A stretch of DNA of 64,000 nucleotides, from assembly GCA_934045075.1 (NCBI GenBank), contig OW203747.1, positions 8,390,357-8,454,356 on the forward strand, in the 5' to 3' direction. This document shows positions 60,467 to 64,000 of this stretch, one piece after another (the first letter of the stretch is position 1; each line of letters begins with the position of its first letter). Under the pieces are notes generated by a model, which was given only the letters and a program-made list of their open reading frames with translations, was not told where the DNA came from and did no database searches. The DNA comes from Yponomeuta sedellus. Taxonomy: Eukaryota > Arthropoda > Insecta > Lepidoptera > Yponomeutidae. The position numbers and the translations under genes were made by a program.

Positions 60467-60754
60467 GGAACACAGGCCAGCAAATAAATGTTTATTTGCT
60501 TCACTATAACCTAGAAACTTAGACAACAGTTTCTATTGCTCCACGTTCGATTGCGTCAAGTCTTTGTTACTCACATGCGTTATTTTTTTTATCAAAGTCT
60601 GTGATTTCCCATTACGTTGGTAATCTTCAGTTGTCACAAAATAACACCAAGTGTCTCGTACACTAAGAACCTATTGTACAAGGGTTGATATCGAAAATAA
60701 TTTTAAAATATTTTTTTTTTTGTCTTTAGTCCATGTTTTTTTACATACATTTAC
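60467..60754 (+). repeat. Mostly unassigned; 5S-SINE tip at 60676-60693
   Basis: 'tacaagggttgatatcgaa' is the last ~18 bp of the 5S-SINE. The rest is unrecognised. Confidence 0.5.
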
Positions 60755-60960
60755 CCTATCCCACCTGTCTATCCACCTAGTCTACGAAGACAGACCTCCG
60801 CTGGAAACAGGTCTCAATCCTGTTACACCAACCCCCTCGGTCCCCTGCCAATCTAGTCCATCGCATTTCGACAGCTTTAGTTTTGTCATCGACCGATCAG
60901 TTGAAAACTGAAGTTGGAAATGCGGTGGCCCAATTAATCTTGGCCTTCCTAATAGTCATA
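60755..60960 (-). pseudogene. RTE-like LINE C-terminus, decayed
   Basis: 'cctcggtcccctgccaatct' and 'agtccatcgcatttcgac' parallel 'tctcggtcctgtgctaatct' and 'gatccatttctgaccc' in the 51120-51421 RTE fragment (same strand sense). The reading frame is lost. Confidence 0.4.
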
Positions 60961-61266
60961 CGATGTTTATGAGTTCGTAGATGAGTGACCTTGCCTATTA
61001 GTTCACGGATATGTATAGATTTAGGTAATGCGGTAACGCGATTCCAAAACACGAAACAGGAAATTCATACACTTCAAATGCAAATGTTTTATGAAGTTCT
61101 ATGAGGTTTAATTTTTTCTATTTCATGATTTCCTTAGGCTAAACTCGTGCGCGGTTACTTTTTTTTTTTTTTTTTTTTTATTTGTTAGATACATAAATCA
61201 GTATTACGGACATAAATTACAAATTTGAAATGACAAAAACACTCAATTCAATCCTTAACATCAACA
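60961..61266. other. Unassigned; T-tract at 61157-61179
   Basis: A ~20 bp T run could be the inverted poly(A) of a minus LINE that extends to the palindrome at 61267. Otherwise unrecognised. Confidence 0.35.
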
Positions 61267-61361
61267 AGGTATTGTAGAAAGATATCTTGGAGTCGGTGCC
61301 AAGTTCCAGACCATCACATACATTTTGGGCACCGACTCCAAGATATCCTTCTACAATACCT
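61267..61361. repeat. 34-bp-arm inverted repeat
   Basis: Arms 61267-61300 and 61328-61361 ('gatatcttggagtcggtgcc' side) with one mismatch and a 27-bp spacer. The sequence 'ggtctggaacttggcaccga' (inverse) is shared with 39550. Confidence 0.9.
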
Positions 61362-61738
61362 AGAAATATACGAATTTTGAATTTATAGATCACATTCGTT
61401 TAAATTATTTCTACGTTTTTAGTGGCTCAGTCGGTTTTTATTTTTTATTTAAAATTATTATTTCACGGTTTTTAGTGCATAACAAATGTGGTTTTAATAA
61501 CTACGCGTGCCTACAATATGTTTGTTTATTATTTTTTATTCGCTTCATAGGCATTCAATTAGTAACTGCATTCACGCGCTCGGTTTGGATATTTGTTATC
61601 TTGGCATTTGCTAATAAAACCCTGTTTGGTCGAAATATATTTGCCCGACGCCCCTTCATCCTCTTCATATGTTCAATCGACCGCAAAATTCCTTTCTCAA
61701 TTCTAGTCTCATCTCTTTTAGTTAACATTTTTATCAAA
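61362..61738. other. Unassigned; open frames in both strands
   Basis: Plus frame from 61475 and minus frame 61555-61737 (RIEKGILRSIEHMKRMKGR) have no recognised domain. The plus frame runs into the 5S-SINE. Confidence 0.25.
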
Positions 61739-62116
61739 ACGCTCGTACCTACAGTGATTTTGATTAATGCAGTGATTCCGAGTGATTGGAGTCAATCACT
61801 TGGATTAAGCAATAACAGGCGCGGTCGGGTACAGGATGGGTGAGCGTCCTGTGACTACCGCTAATGGCATTTTTCAGAGCGCTTCCGCGCTTTGCAAGGC
61901 ACATTAAGCCGTTGGTGCCCTCTGTCATATAATGGCAGTCGTTAAGGCATGTCAGAGGCCTTATGGGCGGCTTGATAACTTCTGACAGTAAGGCCCGCCA
62001 CTGTCTTACAATCCTCCACCAACCCGGACTTGGCCCCCGTGGTGGAGTATGGCCTAACCTTCCTGCGATGCAGGAAGATACCGGTGCCCCAGCAGTGGGG
62101 ACATACAAGGGTTTAT
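61739..62116 (+). repeat. 5S-SINE with small insertion in the head
   Basis: 'acgctcgtacctac' may be the 5' terminus, followed by ~30 unrelated bases and then 'ccgagtgattggagtcaatc', 'acaggcgcggtcgggtacag', 'gatgggtgagcgtcctgtga' and the complete body to 'ggggacatacaagggtttat'. Confidence 0.85.
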
Positions 62117-62194
62117 AAAGAACGAACGTTTATCAAAACATTACTAAGTTATTCCGTGAAGATACTTTTTTTACGTATCTACATGGCCTTTGCA

Positions 62195-62655
62195 TCTACG
62201 TAATGATTTGAGAACGTTGTGGGCTGAAAGAGGATGTAGTGACTGGAATTCAAAAAATAATATTGCGTTGGTTTGGATATGTGGAGAGGGTGAAGGAAGA
62301 AAGATCGACGAAACAAATATATATTGCGAATGTGAGTGGAAGCGCTGGTAAGGGACGTCCCAGGTGGACATACATCGACCAAATAGGGGATGTATTAGCA
62401 AAGGGAAAGAAAAAAAGTACCCGGAACCGGCGTGCGTGCATGCAACGACTTATGAACGTTGATGAAGCGAAGGTGATCTGTCAGGATCGTGGCAAGTGGC
62501 AGTCCCTGGTCTCTACCTACCCCTCTGAGATACAGGCGTGAGGTTATGTGTGTATCTTTGTAATGAGATGATTTATCCAGCGTCCGGTGGCACCTTCATT
62601 TACACAATACGGGCGAAGGGACTAGTTGGACGCTGCAGTGCCTAGGAGATTGTTT
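62195..62655 (+). pseudogene. RTE-like LINE C-terminus and 3' end
   Basis: RCGLKEDVVTGIQ (with an upstream E), then LRWFGYVERVKEERSTKQIY, GKGRPRWTYIDQIGDVLAKG, RRACMQRLMNVDEAKVICQD and a stop at 62541. The LRWFGHxER and GRPRxxxxDQ pattern is typical of a lepidopteran RTE-like subfamily. The frame is open from 62239 to the stop. Everything upstream of 62195 is missing. The 3' UTR at 62550-62655 ('gatttatccagcgtccggtg') is the inverse of the SINE-D end at 21500-21590. Confidence 0.8.
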
Positions 62656-62867
62656 ATTTTTTACATAAACCTTAATTCATTGATTTTGATAATAAACATT
62701 AGACGTATTAGTTATGCTACTGAGGTCGAGGTAAAAGGAAAGATGTTTTAAAAGTTTTTAGGTAAAAGGCTAGAAAATATACTTAACTTAAAAGTAAATA
62801 TTTTACGTTGTTAATAGCCATTTGTGTGGAATCTGACAGATGATTGGTATGACAGCGAAATTATATA

Positions 62868-63275
62868 CTTTAAAAAATCTATTTATAGGCTAAAATTTCC
62901 ACCCATGCCGGGTCGACTGCCAATGTTAGTGGAACTTCGAACCTCTTTACAATACTCTCTTTATTACGTACAGCTCAGTTAGCTCAGTTGGGAGAGCGCT
63001 GGAACGGTTAGCCAGAAGTCGTGGGTTCGATACTCGCGGCTGCAAGTGTTGCAAATTACTTCAGCCAGATTTCGCTGCCTGTACGTAATACTGAGAGTAT
63101 TTTAAAGAGGTTCAAAATTTCACGGATGTCGGTAGTCGCCCATTAGCTCAGTTGGAAGAGCCCTGGCACAGTTAGCCAGAGGTCGTGGGTTCGAGTTCCG
63201 GCATGGGTGGAATTTGAACCTCTAAATAGTTTTTTTATTTTCCTTAGCACGGGTTAGTGCATTAAAAAGAACATA
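62868..63275. repeat. SINE-A composite: inverted end, then two tRNA-like cores
   Basis: 62868-62950 is minus ('aaaatctatttataggctaa', 'ttccacccatgccgg', then 'ttcgaacctctttacaatac'). 62976-63045 is a plus tRNA-like core ('tagctcagttgggagagcgc', 'cgtgggttcgatactcgcgg'). 63060-63275 is a second plus SINE-A ('agccagatttcgctgcctgt', 'ttagctcagttggaagagcc', 'gtgggttcgagttccgg', 'cctctaaatag'). Confidence 0.85.
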
Positions 63276-63277
63276 AT

Positions 63278-63870
63278 TAAATACTTTAGTGAAAACGGCA
63301 TATTTCTATATAGAATTGAAGCTTAAAACCTCTAGAGAACGACATTATAGCTGCTGATCTTGGGCATCTGACTCTTAATATTCTTAGTGTAACAAGTGAT
63401 AAGTGTTGTGTGTATCAAGTGATAACGAAACCATAGATTTCAATTTCAACTTCGGGTTTCTAGGTGCAACGGTGCCCTAGATCTGGGTGTTCTTGAGCTG
63501 GTCATCATCAGACTTCCAAACGTTTGGCTGTAGAAAGTGACAGAGAAATTAAATATTTAAGTAAAAACGGCATATTTCTATCTAGAATAGAAGACTAGAA
63601 CCTCTCAAGACCGACATTTGAGCTGATGATCTTGGGCACATGACTCTTAATATTCCAAGTGTAGCAAGTGATAATGAAACTATACATTTTAACTTTAATT
63701 CCGGGTTTCTAGGTGCAACGGTGCCCTAGATCTGAGTGTCCTTGAGCTGGTCATCATCAGACCTCGGAATCGTCGGCTATAGAAAGTGACAGTGAAATTA
63801 AAACTTTAGTGAAAACGGCATATTTCTATCTAGAATAGAAGCTTAGAACCTCTCAAGACAAGAACACTCA
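63278..63870 (+). repeat. Tandem repeat, 2.3 units of ~250-270 bp
   Basis: Units start at 63278, 63549 and 63798 ('agtgaaaacggcatatttct'). Landmarks: 'gatcttgggca', 'gactcttaatattc', 'tttctaggtgcaacggtgcc', 'gagctggtcatcatcagac', 'agaaagtgacag'. The last unit breaks off near 63865. Confidence 0.9.
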
Positions 63871-64000
63871 ATTCTTCAGATTGAAAATGGGCAGCAGATA
63901 CTCTTGACGAAGTACTAGCCCTCCAATTTTTTCTACGAAGAGCTTTCTCCCACTGGGAACAGTGCACTGTTCCCAACGAACCACCGTGTAGGTTCCTTGG
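63871..64000. other. Unassigned; perfect 20-bp palindrome at 63955-63974
   Basis: 'gggaacagtgcactgttccc' is fully self-complementary. The rest of the window end is unrecognised. Confidence 0.6.

Noticed and set aside
61475..61843. 122-codon plus-strand frame with hydrophobic segments
   Set aside because: The 3' third is 5S-SINE, the start is unsupported and the opposite strand is open too. The residual hydrophobic composition reflects T-rich DNA.
63278..63870. CRISPR-like array
   Set aside because: Units are ~250 bp with no regular short repeat/spacer pattern, and the context is eukaryotic.

Overview
The window looks like intergenic or intronic DNA from a lepidopteran (moth or butterfly) genome. 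This rests on AT-rich unique sequence, many short LINE 3' ends with poly(A)-like signals, RTE-type endonuclease/reverse transcriptase fragments, Penelope-like fragments, and several tRNA-headed SINE families with the build seen in Lepidoptera. I found no host protein-coding gene I can defend. There is no real tRNA or rRNA gene, no CRISPR array and no prokaryotic gene structure. Nearly all open frames lie inside repeats or simple-sequence DNA.

The commonest element is a SINE of about 365 bp, present in about 30 full or partial copies on both strands. Its first ~110 bp reads like a degenerate 5S rRNA gene (the 5S internal promoter blocks are recognisable) and its last ~100 bp resembles an RTE LINE 3' end. 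Three complete copies have clear target-site duplications (22970-23333, 45890-46260, 49886-50250). I call it '5S-SINE'. Four other families are named here for convenience. SINE-A has a tRNA-like head and the ending 'cctctaaataggttttt'. SINE-B has a tRNA-like head and body motif 'cgtcgagttagcacc'. SINE-C has a tRNA-like head and body 'gtatcctagtgtgg'. SINE-D is the widespread lepidopteran type with 'catgtaccaatgac' after box B and an RTE-like tail. 'Repeat E' is a ~260 bp unit that shares its 3' end with the local RTE LINE.

Layout: 0-10 kb has a jockey/CR1-type LINE end, SINE-A foldbacks, Penelope-like termini, a local ~180 bp unit present three times and a long young foldback. 10-20 kb has two MITE-like inverted-repeat elements, an octanucleotide satellite, the longest RTE pseudogene (13969-14810) and a ~590 bp GGCA microsatellite. 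20-30 kb has nested SINE/LINE insertions with target-site duplications. 30-46 kb is mostly old 5S-SINE pieces separated by unassigned sequence, with short near-perfect palindromes and one weak candidate for a host non-coding exon (42150-42543). 46-64 kb has further 5S-SINEs, three local tandem arrays (52.5, 53.9 and 63.3 kb), a three-level nested insertion (57.8-58.2 kb) and an RTE 3' end at 62.2 kb.

There is no operon or pathway. The functional logic visible is parasitic: SINE families with different RNA polymerase III heads (5S and tRNA) carry 3' ends like those of resident RTE LINEs, which fits mobilisation by a shared reverse transcriptase. A second theme is how many insertions are inverted or folded back, which is discussed in the findings.
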